Source: Haloglomus litoreum (GTDB lineage Archaea; Halobacteriota; Halobacteria; Halobacteriales; Haloarculaceae). Taken from it: DNA of 64,000 bases. Of the stretch, positions 26,504 through 35,446 are shown piece by piece (within the stretch, counting starts at the first letter, position 1; each line of letters begins with the position of its first letter). The stretch covers positions 3,658,001-3,722,000 of the forward strand of contig NZ_CP119988.1 in the NCBI RefSeq assembly GCF_029338515.1. The letters are read 5' to 3'. Made by a program: the position numbers and the translations under genes. Under the pieces are notes generated by a model. It was given only the letters and a program-made list of their open reading frames with translations, ran no database searches and was not told where the DNA came from.

Positions 26504-26674
26504 GCTCCGGAACACGGAGGGCGAGCGCAAAAACGCCGGGGGACGAGCGGCTGGCTCACGGCCGGAGGGTAGCCGGGAACGGCGGAGCGGTTGGAGGGAG
26601 GCCGGTTGGAAAGCAGTGGGGTGGAGGGCGATTGGAGGGCGGTTGTCCGACCCGGGTCGCGTTCGAGTCGTCGG

Positions 26675-26980
26675 CTACCGTGCGTTCGAGTCGGTGCGCT
26701 CCTCGGCGGGCTCGCCCACCTCGTGGCCGTGCCCGAGCACGAGGACGAGCGCGTTCACGAGCAGGAGGGCGACGAACGTCGAGAACTCGCTGCCCGTGAG
26801 TCCGCCCAGCAGGAGCGGGACGTAGAGGAACGGCATGGCGACCGCGGACCAGAAGGCGGTCGCCTGGAGCAGCGGCCGGACGTGGTCGACGGCGGTGCGG
26901 AGGCCGCGGCGGAGGTGGTCGGCGATACGGGTCGGGGAGGCGTCGGCGGGGGGCCAGAGCGACGGGCTGTTCGTGGACAT
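26675..26980 (-). CDS. Small membrane protein of unknown function
   Basis: A 101-residue protein with two hydrophobic segments (about 40-60 and 66-86, the latter TFVALLLVNALVLVLGHGHE). The N-terminal 35 residues are soluble. A TATA-like TTATATGC on the minus strand at about 27012-27019 is placed 32-39 bases before ATG 26980. The family is not recognised. Confidence 0.7.
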   Translation of the reverse strand: MSTNSPSLWPPADASPTRIADHLRRGLRTAVDHVRPLLQATAFWSAVAMPFLYVPLLLGGLTGSEFSTFVALLLVNALVLVLGHGHEVGEPAEERTDSNAR

Positions 26981-27011
26981 CGTGCTTCACTCACCCCATG
27001 GCACGACACCA

Positions 27012-27019
27012 GCATATAA
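27012..27019 (-). promoter_or_regulatory. TATA box of small membrane protein gene
   Basis: TTATATGC on the minus strand, near the normal archaeal promoter distance from ATG 26980. Confidence 0.5.
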
Positions 27020-27042
27020 CCGCGAGAGCCTTCGTTTCGTTT

Positions 27043-27083
27043 CGGACCTTTCACCGCGGATGAACGGACCTTTACGGACCTTT
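27043..27083. repeat. Three copies of CGGACCTTT
   Basis: The nonamer CGGACCTTT occurs at 27043, 27065 and 27075, each followed by (T)C or (T)AC. It lies just upstream of the TATA box for the 26980 gene, inside the 281-base gap 26981-27261. No gene lies in that gap. It may be a regulator-binding site. Confidence 0.4.
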
Positions 27084-27261
27084 TACGAACACCTCAGAAA
27101 CAGTTAGAAGTTTTATCGAGCCCTCTGAACAGTCCTATCCGATATCTCCGACCGCTACCTGCTGCTATATATCCCTCCGGTACTCCCGCCGCCGTCCGGC
27201 GTCTCCCCGACGCGCCGCGCCGTGGCGGCGCCACAGGGTGTATCCCCCGCGGCCGGGCCGC

Positions 27262-27735
27262 CTATCCCAGCAGCGAGATCGCGACCGTCACCGCACCCGC
27301 GGGCGTCTCGACCGTCGCCTCGTCCCGGACGTGGTCGCGGACGGCCGCACGCCACGTCTCGACGCGCCGCTCGTGGCAGGAGCGATGGCGTTCGGGGGTG
27401 TACTCGGCGTCGGGGGCCGACCGGAGGGCGTCCTCGGTGGCGTCGACGCTCGGGAAGGCGGGCGCGTCGTCGTCGAGCAGTCGCTCGGGGGCGATATGGA
27501 GCGGCCGCGGCGCCTCGTCGTAGTCGCCCTCCGCCCCGGCGAGGTGGAGGCGGGCGCGCATCCGGCCCGCGAACGGCGGAGTCACCCGGAGGACGGCGCC
27601 CGCGTCCCGGCGGGCGTTGGCCTCCAGCGCCGCCAGCAGGTCCTCGGTGGTGATCGCCAGCGAGCGGATGCTGGTCGGGTCGTCCTCGGACACGTCCGAA
27701 CCGTCGGTCCGCCGGCGCTTCAGCGTGTCGCCCAT
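27262..27735 (-). CDS. Haloarchaeal protein of unknown function next to pantoate kinase
   Basis: A 157-residue soluble protein starting MGDTLKRRRTDGSDVSEDD. It contains [39 protein letters not shown], and a His/Arg-containing segment RHRSCHERRVETWRAAVRDH. No motif of known function recognised. It follows the pantoate kinase gene by 26 bases on the same strand, probably one transcript. Confidence 0.7.
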   Translation of the reverse strand: MGDTLKRRRTDGSDVSEDDPTSIRSLAITTEDLLAALEANARRDAGAVLRVTPPFAGRMRARLHLAGAEGDYDEAPRPLHIAPERLLDDDAPAFPSVDATEDALRSAPDAEYTPERHRSCHERRVETWRAAVRDHVRDEATVETPAGAVTVAISLLG

Positions 27736-27761
27736 CGCGGACCGCGGACGGAGCCGGACCC

Positions 27762-28658
27762 CTACCAGCCGTCGAGCGTGAGGTGCGCGCCGGTGGGGTG
27801 GATCCGGCAGACGGCGGGGTCGTGTCCGGCGTCCGAGAGGCCGGTCCCGAGCGCGAACACGGTCTCGCCGAGCATCGCCATCGACGCCGACCCGTCGGCC
27901 TCGCTCACGTCGAGGACGACATCCCGGACGCGGTCGGTGAGGAGTTCGGCCTCGCGGGCGAATCGACGCGAGGACCGGACGAACCGCTCGAGCGTCGGCT
28001 CCTGGACGAGCGCGGAGAGCGCCCGCTGACCGGCGTGGCTCAGCAGGTCCGTGTCGCCCGACAGGACCGCCTCGGTCGAGAGTTCCCCCAGCGTGACGTA
28101 CTCCACGCGCGAGCGGGCGGGGATGCCGTCCATGAAGCCCTGCCCGGGGGCACCGGGTTCCAGACGGACCGGGACCCCCCCGCGGGCCTGCGCGACCACG
28201 TCGCCCAGCCCGGTCCCAGCCTGCACCTCGGCACCGTGAGCGACCGTGACGAGTTCGTTCTCGGAGAGCTCGCGGTCGAAGACGGCGTTCGCGCAGAGGG
28301 CCGTCCCGAGCGCGAGCGCGCCGCTGACGCCGAACCCGGAGGCGAGCGGGACCTCCGAGCGGGCCCGCACGTGCGCGCCGTCGACGCGGAGCGCCCGCAG
28401 GACCCGCTTCGGTGCGGCGATGTCCAGCGACTCGCCGTCGAGCGTGACCTCGTACGTCCCGGGCGTCGCCGGTTCGACCCGGACGGTGACGCCGTCCGAG
28501 AGCGCGAGGCCGGCGCCGGTCGACCCGGCCTCCGTCGGGTCGTCGGCAGGTTCGGCCGTGAAGAAGCCCGTCACGTGCGCCGGGACGAACGCCGTCGGCG
28601 TGCGGTCGGCGTCGATGCCGCTCCCGACCTGCAACGGACGGTCGGCGGTGTCGCTCAT
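27762..28658 (-). CDS. Pantoate kinase (GHMP family)
   Basis: A 298-residue GHMP kinase. The phosphate loop is VPLASGFGVSGALALGTAL at about 113-131; a C-terminal region carries SMAMLGETVFAL. The archaeal pathway to coenzyme A uses pantoate kinase and phosphopantothenate synthetase in place of bacterial PanC/PanK; this gene matches the former by its N-terminal PAHVTGFFTAEP and loop. ATG 28658 (MSDTADRPLQ) is chosen; a GTG lies two codons upstream. Confidence 0.88.
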   Translation of the reverse strand: MSDTADRPLQVGSGIDADRTPTAFVPAHVTGFFTAEPADDPTEAGSTGAGLALSDGVTVRVEPATPGTYEVTLDGESLDIAAPKRVLRALRVDGAHVRARSEVPLASGFGVSGALALGTALCANAVFDRELSENELVTVAHGAEVQAGTGLGDVVAQARGGVPVRLEPGAPGQGFMDGIPARSRVEYVTLGELSTEAVLSGDTDLLSHAGQRALSALVQEPTLERFVRSSRRFAREAELLTDRVRDVVLDVSEADGSASMAMLGETVFALGTGLSDAGHDPAVCRIHPTGAHLTLDGW

Positions 28659-28917
28659 GGCCACGCTCCGGGGCCCGGCCTGTTAACGCTCACCCTCCGC
28701 ATCTCCGGCGAACAATCCACTGAAACCGCATTTTGACCTCGAAAGGGCAATTCTCATGAAGAAAATACAACTTTTATCGTCTAACTAGCATCTTCAGCGA
28801 TAACCAGACGCTACGAGCCACGGGACGGCTCTTGGCCCGCCGCCGGTGGCGCGACGACAGCGACGGGCCGTCCGGCGAAGGAACAGACACATACGGAGCC
28901 CCACCGTTCCCCCGTGG

Positions 28918-30432
28918 GTGCAGCCCTCCGAGGACACCATCACCGAGGGTGGCCTGGCGCGGCCGCTCTTCGGGCTGGCGTGGCCCATCGTCGTCACCCA
29001 GCTGCTGCAGGTGGCCTACAACATCGCCGACACGCTGTGGCTGGGGCGCCTCTCGGCGGAGGCGGTCGGCGCGCTGAGCCTCGCCTTCCCCCTCGTGTTC
29101 CTCGTCCTCTCGGTCGGCGGCGGGTTCACGGTCGCCGGGTCGACGCTGGTCGCCCAGCACACCGGCGCCGAGGCCGGCAAGACGGCGGAGGGAACCGACA
29201 CGACCGGCGATTCCGACACCGGCACGAGCGCGGGCGAGGTCGCCGGCCAGACGCTCGCGTTCGTCACGCTGCTGGCGACTGGCCTCGGGGCGCTGGGGTT
29301 CCTCGGTGTCGTGCCGCTCCTCTCGCTCCTGCCGGCCGACGCCGCCACCGCGAACGACGTCGTGCCGCTGGCCGCCGAGTACATGCGCGTGTTCTTCATG
29401 GGGACGCCGTTCCTGTTCGGCTTCTTCCTGTTCTCGGCGCTGATGCGGGGCTACGGCGACACGCGGACCCCGATGCTGGTGATGGCGCTGTCGGTGGCGC
29501 TGAACGTCGCGCTCGACCCCGTCCTCATCTTCGGCTGGTTCGGCGCGCCGCGTCTGGAGGTCGCGGGCGCGGCCTACGCGACGGTCATCTCGCGGGGACT
29601 GGCGACGGTCGTCGGGCTCTACATCCTGTTCCGGACGACCCGAGGGCCGGACGTCGCGCTCGAGCACCTCCGGCTCCAGTACGGGCGGGTCCGCGAGATC
29701 GTCGCCATCGGAACGCCCGCCGCGCTGGAGCAGTCGACCAGCGCGCTCGCGATGGTCGCGCTGACGGGGATGGTCGCCGCCTTCGGCCCGCCCGTGGTGG
29801 CGGCGTACGGGCTGGGCAACCGGCTCATCTCGCTCGTCTTCCTCCCCGCCATGGGGCTGGGGCGCGCGACGAACACGATGGTCGGGCAGAACCTCGGCGC
29901 GGGCAAGCCCGAGCGCGCCGAGCGCGCGGTCGGACTCGCGGTCGGTGCCGCGGCCGCCGTCATGCTCGGGGTGGGCGTCGTCGCGCTGCTCGCGGCGCGC
30001 CCGGTCGTGAGCGTCTTCATGACCACGGGCACGGCGACGGCCGAGGCGACCATCGACCTCGCGACCGAGTACCTCCGCATCCGGGCCGTCGAGTTCGCCT
30101 TCATCGGCGTCTTCCAGGTCCTGCTGGGCGCCTACCGGGGCGCGGGCAACACCCGCACCGCGCTCGGGTTCTCGCTCCTCGCGCTCTGGGTGGGCCGGGT
30201 CCCGATGGTGTACGGGCTGGCGTTCCTCGCGAGCATGGGTGCGACCGGCATCTGGATCGGGATGACGACCGGGCATATCCTCGGGGCGCTCGCCGCGGGG
30301 CTCTGGTTCACCCGGGGGACCTGGAAGGACGCGGTCGTCGACAGGCGGGAACCGGCCGGCGGCGCCACCGAGCCGACCGAGGCGGACCTCCCCACCGAGG
30401 AGGGCCGCACGGGCAGCGGGACCGAGCAGTAG
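28918..30432 (+). CDS. MATE family multidrug/toxin efflux protein
   Basis: A 504-residue membrane exporter with about 12 helices in two related halves. The start of the first (ITEGGLARPLFGLAWPIVVT) and LWLGRLSAEAVGALSLAFP are typical for NorM/DinF-like MATE proteins. Such proteins use proton or sodium gradients to expel organic cations. GTG 28918 gives VQPSEDTITEGG, matching the usual N-terminal length; a GTG at 28846 would add 24 basic residues. A TATA-like ACTTTTATCG lies near 28770, giving a leader of either 50 or 120 bases. Confidence 0.88.
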   Translation: MQPSEDTITEGGLARPLFGLAWPIVVTQLLQVAYNIADTLWLGRLSAEAVGALSLAFPLVFLVLSVGGGFTVAGSTLVAQHTGAEAGKTAEGTDTTGDSDTGTSAGEVAGQTLAFVTLLATGLGALGFLGVVPLLSLLPADAATANDVVPLAAEYMRVFFMGTPFLFGFFLFSALMRGYGDTRTPMLVMALSVALNVALDPVLIFGWFGAPRLEVAGAAYATVISRGLATVVGLYILFRTTRGPDVALEHLRLQYGRVREIVAIGTPAALEQSTSALAMVALTGMVAAFGPPVVAAYGLGNRLISLVFLPAMGLGRATNTMVGQNLGAGKPERAERAVGLAVGAAAAVMLGVGVVALLAARPVVSVFMTTGTATAEATIDLATEYLRIRAVEFAFIGVFQVLLGAYRGAGNTRTALGFSLLALWVGRVPMVYGLAFLASMGATGIWIGMTTGHILGALAAGLWFTRGTWKDAVVDRREPAGGATEPTEADLPTEEGRTGSGTEQ

Positions 30433-30524
30433 TCGGGACACCCGCGAACGGAGCCGTAATCGGAGCCTCTCGGAACGGAACCCGCAGGGACGGCGGCGCG
30501 GACGCCGACGCGCCGCGGGCCCGT

Positions 30525-31376
30525 TCAGCCGCCGTCGGTCCGGAGGCGCTGGCGCTCCCGCTCGCCGTCCTCGGATTCGACACCCGGCTCGACCGTCGAC
30601 TCGGTGCCGGTCACGCGCCGCACCGCGGCGGTCGCGTCGTCGTCGACGACGCGTGGGTCGGGCGCGACGCGGGTGACCGCCGGGGTCGCATCCGCGGCGA
30701 CGTGCCGTGGAGTGGCCTGCACCGACCCGGTCGTCGTCTCGCGGACCTCGGTCGGCCGTTCGAGGAAACTCGGGAGGACACGGGCGTCCGGGCGGTCGGC
30801 GGCGTGGGCGGCGACGTGGCGTGTCCTGACGGTCCCGTCGGGGTCGACGCCGAAGACGCCGGCGCGCTGCCAGCGCGTGCCGCTCGGTGGGTGGGCCGTC
30901 GTCTCCCCCCGGCGTGCGCGGCGCCGGGCTCGCAGCACCGCCGGCCGGAACAGGTAGCCGACGCCACCGAGGCCGAGTCCCCACGCGGCGTACAGTTCGC
31001 GCCCCTCGTCCACGACGACGTGGAGGTTCTCGGGGCCCGCACCATCCCGGTCGTCGCTCTCGACTGCGTCCACGGTCCGGACCCCGGAGCGGTCCAGGCC
31101 GAGCGCCCCGCACCACGCCGTCGCCGCTGCCGGGTCACCGTGCGTGACCGCGACGAACGCCACATCCCGGTTCTCCCGGGCGGTCTCCCGGAGCGACCCG
31201 AGCAGCCGCTCCCCGAACACGTCGCCGGTGTGACCCAGGAACGCGACCACCCGCGGCGTGCCGGGAGCCACGTGGGGGCACTCGGGCGCGGCGTCGCCGA
31301 TGGCCGGCACCTCGGCCGGGGCCGGGCCGTCCGGCCGACGGAGGCTGGCGAGCCGCGACCGCAGTGAGCCCATCAT
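30525..31376 (-). CDS. Thioredoxin-fold (AhpC/TSA-like) protein
   Basis: A 283-residue protein. Residues about 20-170 resemble a peroxiredoxin-like fold with VVAFLGHTGDVFGERLLGSL at the position of the reactive loop and LHVVVDEGRELYAAWGLGLG following. No CXXC is present and the usual peroxidatic cysteine is not evident. The C-terminal 110 residues are low-complexity and Thr/Val/Asp-rich, apparently disordered. So the redox activity is doubtful. Two adjacent ATG codons (31376, 31373) are possible starts. Confidence 0.65.
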   Translation of the reverse strand: MMGSLRSRLASLRRPDGPAPAEVPAIGDAAPECPHVAPGTPRVVAFLGHTGDVFGERLLGSLRETARENRDVAFVAVTHGDPAAATAWCGALGLDRSGVRTVDAVESDDRDGAGPENLHVVVDEGRELYAAWGLGLGGVGYLFRPAVLRARRRARRGETTAHPPSGTRWQRAGVFGVDPDGTVRTRHVAAHAADRPDARVLPSFLERPTEVRETTTGSVQATPRHVAADATPAVTRVAPDPRVVDDDATAAVRRVTGTESTVEPGVESEDGERERQRLRTDGG

Positions 31377-31483
31377 CGCGAACCGCTACAGAACGGAGCA
31401 CAAAGTGCTTGTCCCGCGTGTACGACGCCTGTCGGACGCGTGCAGGCGCGACAGCGTGGTTCGGGTTCCGCGCCGGAGTGGTA

Positions 31484-31495
31484 ACGGTTAAACGG
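31484..31495 (+). promoter_or_regulatory. TATA box of tRNA-Arg gene
   Basis: CGGTTAAACGGG is 24-35 bases before the first base of the tRNA, as expected. Confidence 0.5.
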
Positions 31496-31518
31496 GGGAC
31501 TCCGCTACCGGACGACGA

Positions 31519-31591
31519 GGGCCCGTAGCTCAGCGGACAGAGTGCCAGGTTCCGGACCTGGTTGTCGGGGGTTCGAATCCCTCCGGGCTCG
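31519..31591 (+). tRNA. tRNA-Arg, anticodon CCG
   Basis: A 73-base cloverleaf. The acceptor strands GGGCCCG and CGGGCTC pair over all 7 positions (one G-T); the D arm is GCTC...GAGT; the anticodon stem CCAGG/CCTGG holds loop TTCCGGA with anticodon CCG; the T arm is GGGGG TTCGAAT CCCTC; the discriminator is G. The CCA end is not encoded and there is no intron. It reads CGG arginine codons. Confidence 0.93.
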
Positions 31592-31685
31592 CTCCTGCGA
31601 CGAACGGACGTGAGGAGCGGAGCGGTCACGAGGGATTCGAATCAGGGAACGGAGCGAGCGCCAGCGAGCGGAGTGACTGTGGTGA

Positions 31686-31703
31686 GAATCCCTCCGAGCT
31701 CGC
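31686..31703 (+). repeat. Degenerate copy of tRNA-Arg 3' end
   Basis: GAATCCCTCCGAGCTCGC matches the tRNA 3' end at 31575-31592 (GAATCCCTCCGGGCTCGC) in 17 of 18 bases, 111 bases downstream. Another partial copy, AGGGATTCGAATC, occurs at about 31630. A repeat of a tRNA 3' end is the typical trace of an integration (att) site. Only 94 bases lie between the two copies, so any element has gone or the copy is a remnant. Confidence 0.45.
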
Positions 31704-31718
31704 GTTTCGCTCCGGAAC

Positions 31719-32240
31719 TCAGTCCAACAGTTCCCGCCGCACCTTCGTCAGCCCGTTGAAGCCCGTCATCAGCGCCCGGTCGCCGAGCGAGTCCTCGTCG
31801 GGGAGCAGGCCGACCTGCCGGGCGAAGGTGAGCCCGTCGTAGTAGATGGTGTTGTGACTCAGGAGCTTCTCGCCGTCGCGGACTTCGAACTCCATCACGT
31901 CGACGCCGCGGAAGTCGAGTTCGGCGCCGGTCGGCTCGATGCCCTGGAAGGGGCCGCCGTCGAACGTGCCGGTGAAGCGCCACTGCCCGATGGCGGTGTC
32001 CTCGTCGACGGCGTGGACGGTCTCGGTCTCGAAGGTCGAGTCCGGGACGGCCGCGAACAGCTCCGCGAAGAGGTCCCGCAGTGCCGCGCGGCCGTGGAAG
32101 GTCCCCAGGACGAGGAACTCCTCGACGAGGTCCTCGTGGACCATCTCGGCCATGGCGTCCGGGTCCCGGTCCCGGACGTGGCCGAAGTACTCCCGCGCCA
32201 GCTCGGCCGCCGGCCGTGGGTCGTCGCCGTTCCCACTCAT
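31719..32240 (-). CDS. SnoaL-like / ester cyclase family protein
   Basis: A 173-residue protein of the NTF2-like (SnoaL) fold. The conserved start ELAREYFGHVRDRDPDAMAE and the phrase FHGRAALRDLFAELFAAVPD are typical. Family members are hydrolases, isomerases or aldol cyclases; a substrate cannot be assigned. The start ATG overlaps the stop of the upstream Lrp-type gene by four bases (ATGA), implying coupling. Confidence 0.85.
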   Translation of the reverse strand: MSGNGDDPRPAAELAREYFGHVRDRDPDAMAEMVHEDLVEEFLVLGTFHGRAALRDLFAELFAAVPDSTFETETVHAVDEDTAIGQWRFTGTFDGGPFQGIEPTGAELDFRGVDVMEFEVRDGEKLLSHNTIYYDGLTFARQVGLLPDEDSLGDRALMTGFNGLTKVRRELLD

Positions 32241-32467
32241 TCCAGGCAGACGTACGTCTTCGTGTCCGTCACGCCCTCGATGGCACGGATGGCGTTCGAC
32301 GCCGAGTGGAGCACGTCGTACACCTCCTCGCCCTCGGCCTCGACGACGAGGTCGAAGTCCCCGGCGACGACGTTCGCCTCGGTGACACGCTCCAGTTCGA
32401 GCACCGCCTCCAGGGTCGACTCGGCGTAGCCGGCCTCGGCCTTGACCATGATGAACGCACGGACCAT
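32237..32467 (-). CDS. Stand-alone Lrp/AsnC ligand-binding (RAM) domain
   Basis: A 76-residue protein with the complete RAM fold and no DNA-binding domain. Typical phrases are AFIMVKAEAGYAESTLEAV and VVAGDFDLVVEAEGEEVYDV. Stand-alone RAM proteins may bind amino acids and modify Lrp regulators. A TATA-like sequence TTTAGGAT lies about 25 bases upstream of ATG 32467 (minus strand). Confidence 0.88.
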   Translation of the reverse strand: MVRAFIMVKAEAGYAESTLEAVLELERVTEANVVAGDFDLVVEAEGEEVYDVLHSASNAIRAIEGVTDTKTYVCLE

Positions 32468-32704
32468 ACCCGCAGTTCGACGACCGCCATCCTAAACTTT
32501 CGCCCGCTGAGGCCCGCGGTGTCCAGCGAGACATCGCCGTCAGGGAGTCGACCTGCGAGTCCACCGGCGCGTGGTCCCGCTGGGGGGTGCCCTGTCGGAC
32601 GGCGGCTGGAACGGATGCAGAAGGGATGGTGCAGAAGGGAGCGAGAGACAAGGGGTCGATTTCCGCGAGGGGCCCAGTGCAGCCACCGGGATCGGGGGTC
32701 CTCT

Positions 32705-35005
32705 CTAGCGGACGGAGTCGAGCAGCAGCTTCTGCTCGACGCGCTTGACCTCGTGCTGGACATCACGGACGGCGTCGATGTTGGCCGAGATGGAGGAGAC
32801 GCCCTCGTTGACGAGGAAGCGCGCCATCTCCGGCTTCGAGCCGGCCTGGCCACAGATGGATGTCGAGACATCGTGCTCGCGGCAGGTCTCGATGACCGTC
32901 GCGATGAGCTCCAGCACCGCGGGGTGGAGCTCGTCGAACCGGTCGGCGACGTTGCCGTTGTTCCGGTCGACCGCGAGCGTGTACTGGGTGAGGTCGTTCG
33001 TCCCGAAGGAGGCGAAGTCGATGCCGTGCTCGATCATCGACTCGACCGTGAGTGCGGCGGCGGGCGTCTCGATCATCACGCCCCAGTTCTGCTTCTCGGG
33101 GTCGATGCCGGCCTCCTCCATCAGGGTGCGCGCCCGGAGGACGTCCTCGGCGTCGTTGACGAGTGGGAGCATCAGTTCGACGTTGTCGTAGCCCATCTCC
33201 CAGAGCCGGCGGAACGCCTCCAGCTCGTGGGCGAACACGTCCGGCCGGTCGAGCGAGCGCCGGATGCCCCGATACCCGAGCATCGGGTTGTGCTCGTGGG
33301 GCTCGTCCTCGCCGCCCTCGAGCTGGCGGAACTCGTCGGTCGGGGCGTCCAGGGTGCGCACGCGGACGGGCCGGGGGTAGAACTCGTCGGCCACGCCCCG
33401 CACACCGCGGACGATCTCGTCGACGTAGGCGTCCTCGCCGTGGTTCTCGATGTAGTGCTCGGGCGTCTCGTTGGTCGAGAGGATCATGTGCTCCATCCGG
33501 AGCAGGCCGACGCCGTCGGCGCCGGTCTGTGCCGCCCGCTCGGCGGCTTCGGGGATGGAGACGTTCACCTTGACCTCGGTCGCGGTCATGGGCTTGACGG
33601 GGTTCTGCGGCCGCACCTCGTCCAGGCGGTCCTCCTTGGTGGTCTCCTCGTCGACGGTGCCCTCGGTGATGGTCCCCTTGTCGCCGTCGATGGTGATGAG
33701 CTGGCCGTCGCCCAGCACCTCCGAGCCGGTGCCGGTGCCGACCACCGCGGGGACGCCGAGTTCGCGCGAGACGATGGCGGCGTGGGAGGTCATCCCACCC
33801 TCGTCCGTGACGATGCCGGCGGCGCGCTTCATCGCGGGCACCATGTCCGGCGTCGTCATCTCGGTCACGATGATGTCACCCTCGCCGACCTTGTCAAGCT
33901 GGTCGAGCTTGCGGACGACCCGCGCCGCACCGCTGACGATGCCCGGCGAGGCGCCGAGACCCTTGAGGATGACGTCGTCGTCACCGTCGCCGCTCCCGTC
34001 ACTCACCGCATCGGCACCCGCCCCGGCGCTGGCGTCGCTGATGGTCGTGATGGGCCGGGACTGGAGCATGTACACCTCGTCGTCCACCATCGCCCACTCG
34101 ATGTCCTGTGGGTCGTCGTAGTGGTCCTCGGCGCGCTCGCCGATGTCGATGAGCATCTCGATCTCCTCGGCCTCCAGCACCTGCGCCTCGCGCAGTTCCT
34201 CGTCGACCTCGCGCTCGATGGTCGACCCCGTCTCGGGGTCCTTCTCCATCATCGTCTTCTTGTCCGCGATGGTGGCGTCGAGGATCTCGCCCGTCTCGCG
34301 GTCGATGACGTAGTTGTCCGGCGAGACGGAGCCGGAGACGACGGCCTCACCCAGCCCCCACGCGGCCTCGATGATGATCTTCGGTTCGCCCGTCGAGGGG
34401 TGCGAGGTGAACATCACACCGGACTTCTCCGCGTCGACCATCCGCTGGACGACGACCGCGATGTCGACCTTGTCGTGGGCGAAGCCCTGTTCCTGGCGGT
34501 AGTAGATGGCGCGCTGGGTGAACAGCGAGGCCCAGCATCGCTTCACGCGGTCGACGAGGTCCTCCTCGGTGATGTTGAGGAAGGTCTCCTGCTGGCCGGC
34601 GAAGGACGCGTCCGGGAGGTCCTCCGCGGTGGCCGAGGAGCGGACGGCGACGAACGCCTCGCCGTCGTCGAGGTCGGCGTAGGCGTCGAGGATACCCTGT
34701 CGGATGTCCTCGGGCATCTCCGTCTCGAGGATGAGTTCCTTCGCGTGGGCCTCGGCCTCCGCGAGCGCCGTGGAGTCCTCGGCGTCCACGTCGACGGCAG
34801 CGAACAGTTCCTCGTCGATGCCGGTCGACTCGATGAACTCGCGGTAGGTGCCCGCGGTCACGACGAACCCCGGAGGGACGGGGAGTCCAGCGGCGGTCAT
34901 CTCCCCGAGCGAGGCGCCCTTGCCGCCGACCAGATCGAGGTCGTCGGACCCGATCTCGTCCAGCCAGAGGACGAACTCGTTCGCACCCGCGTCCGGTGTA
35001 GCCAT
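32705..35005 (-). CDS. ppsA: Phosphoenolpyruvate synthase
   Basis: A 766-residue enzyme converting pyruvate, ATP and water to PEP, AMP and phosphate for gluconeogenesis. The N-terminal ATP-grasp part starts with DLVGGKGASLGEMTAAGLPV and includes FVAVRSSATAEDLPDASFAG. The swivel domain has the phosphohistidine motif GGMTSHAAIVSRELG. The C-terminal TIM barrel has GIDFASFGTNDLTQYTLAVD and SICGQAGSKPEMARFLV. Length and motifs are complete. The 237-base gap 32468-32704 below it holds no gene. Confidence 0.96.
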   Translation of the reverse strand: MATPDAGANEFVLWLDEIGSDDLDLVGGKGASLGEMTAAGLPVPPGFVVTAGTYREFIESTGIDEELFAAVDVDAEDSTALAEAEAHAKELILETEMPEDIRQGILDAYADLDDGEAFVAVRSSATAEDLPDASFAGQQETFLNITEEDLVDRVKRCWASLFTQRAIYYRQEQGFAHDKVDIAVVVQRMVDAEKSGVMFTSHPSTGEPKIIIEAAWGLGEAVVSGSVSPDNYVIDRETGEILDATIADKKTMMEKDPETGSTIEREVDEELREAQVLEAEEIEMLIDIGERAEDHYDDPQDIEWAMVDDEVYMLQSRPITTISDASAGAGADAVSDGSGDGDDDVILKGLGASPGIVSGAARVVRKLDQLDKVGEGDIIVTEMTTPDMVPAMKRAAGIVTDEGGMTSHAAIVSRELGVPAVVGTGTGSEVLGDGQLITIDGDKGTITEGTVDEETTKEDRLDEVRPQNPVKPMTATEVKVNVSIPEAAERAAQTGADGVGLLRMEHMILSTNETPEHYIENHGEDAYVDEIVRGVRGVADEFYPRPVRVRTLDAPTDEFRQLEGGEDEPHEHNPMLGYRGIRRSLDRPDVFAHELEAFRRLWEMGYDNVELMLPLVNDAEDVLRARTLMEEAGIDPEKQNWGVMIETPAAALTVESMIEHGIDFASFGTNDLTQYTLAVDRNNGNVADRFDELHPAVLELIATVIETCREHDVSTSICGQAGSKPEMARFLVNEGVSSISANIDAVRDVQHEVKRVEQKLLLDSVR

Positions 35006-35277
35006 TTGGTCGTTACCTTGCCAGCCCCGGTGATAGGTGCTTCGTTACTCCCGCGTCAGCTGGCTCGCCCGGAAGTGCCGAATTCGGAGGGAACGGGACT
35101 CATCAACCGGAAGTAGCTTCCGACTCCGGTCAATTCGATCGGCCACGCGTTTATTTGGCACGGTGCCACCGTTAGGCCGACTGTAACTTTCCCCGTCACC
35201 CCCCACAGCCAACCGCGAGACCCGACTGTCCCGGACGATTCCACTGGCCGGGCGTTCACACCGAGGGCGGCCCGACC

Positions 35278-35391
35278 TCACCACGGAAGGATCTCCGGCA
35301 CGCCGATTCCGGCCGCGGACAGCACGACGAACGACAGGAGCAGGTACACCAGCAGCACCAGCGCGTTGCGCTTGTGGGCCCCGGGCGCCAT
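35278..35391 (-). CDS. Possible 37-residue single-helix membrane peptide
   Basis: ATG 35391 opens MAPGAHKRNALVLLVYLLLS and a continuing hydrophobic stretch, ending GIGVPEILPW, with a stop at 35278. An AT-rich run (GGCAATATAATTCCGG) lies just upstream but nearer to the start than a normal TATA box. It follows the mini camelysin-like gene by 55 bases on the same strand, so it may belong to the same transcript. It is small, so it could be chance. Confidence 0.4.
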   Translation of the reverse strand: MAPGAHKRNALVLLVYLLLSFVVLSAAGIGVPEILPW

Positions 35392-35446
35392 CCCCGGAAT
35401 TATATTGCCGATGAGAGCGGGTGGAATCCGGGGGCGCATTCGTCGA

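Noticed and set aside
31592-31718. A second tRNA gene after tRNA-Arg
   Set aside because: Only 3'-end fragments are present; there is no 5' half, D arm or anticodon stem.
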